Positions 63,148 to 64,000 of a DNA stretch of 64,000 bases are shown here, piece after piece. Source of the stretch: Thalassobacillus devorans MSP14 (lineage in GTDB: Bacteria; Bacillota; Bacilli; Bacillales; Halobacillaceae); the NCBI RefSeq assembly GCF_000496835.1, contig NZ_KI543237.1, positions 514,364 to 578,363 on the forward strand, given 5' to 3'. The position numbers were made by a program, and so were the translations under genes. Within the stretch, counting starts at the first letter, position 1. The number at the start of each line of letters is the position of its first letter. The notes under the pieces are model-generated. The model did not search any database and had not been told where the DNA came from. It saw only the letters and a list, made by a program, of their open reading frames with translations.

Positions 63148-64000
63148 TTAAAGAAACTTATAATAAACAATCAAAACGGTTAGTAACATAACCATTACTG
63201 TCAATGGAAAACCTGCCTTAATATAGTCTTTAAATGAATAGCCTCCAGGTCCATAGACAATCAGATTAGTTTGGTAACCAATCGGTGATAAAAAGCTTGC
63301 GGATGCAGCTATAGCAACTAAAATCGCTATGGCCATCGGTTCTATCCCATAGCTAACAGCTACTTCATAGCCAATCGGAAACATGATTACCGCTGCGGCA
63401 TTATTGGTAATCAATTCAGTAAACAAATTGGTGAGCATATAAAGCGCTATTAAAATAACAATGATCCCTAATGGTGCTAACAAGTCAATCATCCCACTAG
63501 CCAACCATTTAGCTGTTCCAGTTTGGATAATTACATTACCGATTCCCAATGCACTAGCAATTAAAAGAAGAACTTGAAATTGAACAGAAGCCTTCGCTTG
63601 TTTAGGTGAGATTATATTTAAGGCGATTAAAATGCCTACCGTAAGAACCATTGCTTTGAAAATGGATAACATGTTAAAGGTGACTAAGCTAATCATTAAT
63701 ACTAGCAGTACAAGAGAGAACCACCCTGTTCTTTCGTTCTCTTGAAACTTCCCATTTTTAATCGGCGATGTCAGATAGAAATCTCTTCTCTCTTCCAGAT
63801 TGCTTTCAAAATCCTTTCCTGTTACTAGAAGCATAAGATCTCCAGCTTTAGGAATGATTTCGCCAATTTTACCCTGGACTTTTTCATCATTTCGATGGAC
63901 CGCTAACACAGCCGCATCATACCTCTCTCGAAATCGACTTTCTTTAATGGTTTGACCTAATAACGAGGACTGATGAGAAACAACAATTTCTACTAATTGA
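63148..64000 (-). CDS. DASS/SLC13-family anion transporter, copy 2 (partial)
   Basis: The frame is open to the right edge of the window, so the N-terminal half is missing. The visible part covers the last RCK_C portion ([20 protein letters not shown], then [15 protein letters not shown]) and the C-terminal membrane domain with [17 protein letters not shown] and the end [20 protein letters not shown]. It is closely similar to copy 1. Its sat partner would lie further right. Confidence 0.9.
   Translation of the reverse strand, partial: QLVEIVVSHQSSLLGQTIKESRFRERYDAAVLAVHRNDEKVQGKIGEIIPKAGDLMLLVTGKDFESNLEERRDFYLTSPIKNGKFQENERTGWFSLVLLVLMISLVTFNMLSIFKAMVLTVGILIALNIISPKQAKASVQFQVLLLIASALGIGNVIIQTGTAKWLASGMIDLLAPLGIIVILIALYMLTNLFTELITNNAAAVIMFPIGYEVAVSYGIEPMAIAILVAIAASASFLSPIGYQTNLIVYGPGGYSFKDYIKAGFPLTVMVMLLTVLIVYYKFL

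Noticed and set aside
1-64000. Prophage or integrated conjugative element
   Set aside because: No integrase, terminase, capsid, relaxase or attachment-site pair is visible, although the 28-36 kb region is clearly accessory.

Overview
The window looks like chromosome of a Gram-positive, probably moderately salt-tolerant member of the Bacillaceae (Halobacillus/Virgibacillus-like). The reasons are strong AGGAGG-type ribosome sites, frequent TTG and GTG starts, classical hairpin-plus-T-run terminators, a Na+/H+ antiporter of the NhaC family, LCP wall-polymer ligases and a CpsB/YwqE-type phosphatase. I see no rRNA, tRNA or CRISPR array. The assignment rests on gene content only.

0-8.3 kb: a partial CdaR-type regulator, then a sigma-54-dependent PAS/AAA+ activator and a five-gene operon (acyl-CoA synthetase, SDR, AtoE-type transporter, APH-type kinase, acyl-CoA dehydrogenase) behind a textbook -24/-12 promoter. 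The kinase/dehydrogenase pair and the sigma-54 activator match the logic of the levulinate/4-hydroxyacid (Lva) pathway.

8.3-28.2 kb: a LysR gene divergent from an M20 hydrolase and a permease; a GT2 plus LCP pair inserted beside a duplicated fragment of a metallophosphoesterase gene; a stand-alone C-terminal half of a dehydroquinate synthase II; a secreted GH97 glycosidase; an FMN-GltB-like protein; a toxin-antitoxin pair whose toxin has a stop codon; and a two-component system next to an NhaC antiporter and a second M20 hydrolase.

28.2-36.8 kb: repeat-rich accessory DNA. It holds a REP-type (Y1/RAYT) transposase overlapping yifB, an AbrB/Doc toxin-antitoxin pair bracketed by direct repeats, and a 960-residue secreted TSP3/VWA/lipase protein. 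Two repeat families are scattered here: a GC-rich palindrome and a 42-base family always in the same orientation.

36.8-64.0 kb: one long leftward polysaccharide locus. It makes UDP-L-FucNAc (CapE, CapF, CapG) and probably a UDP-amino-dideoxy sugar (EpsC-type dehydratase, DegT aminotransferase), starts the chain with a PglC-like phosphosugar transferase, extends it with two GT4 enzymes, and exports and polymerises it with Wzx and Wzy. It carries ATP sulfurylase, APS kinase, PAP phosphatase and a DASS-type anion transporter, with three sulfotransferase-fold proteins and no PAPS reductase. This suggests a sulfated wall or capsular polysaccharide. The transporter-cysC-cysQ block occurs twice, flanking the locus as direct repeats, and a second galE next to it is frameshifted.
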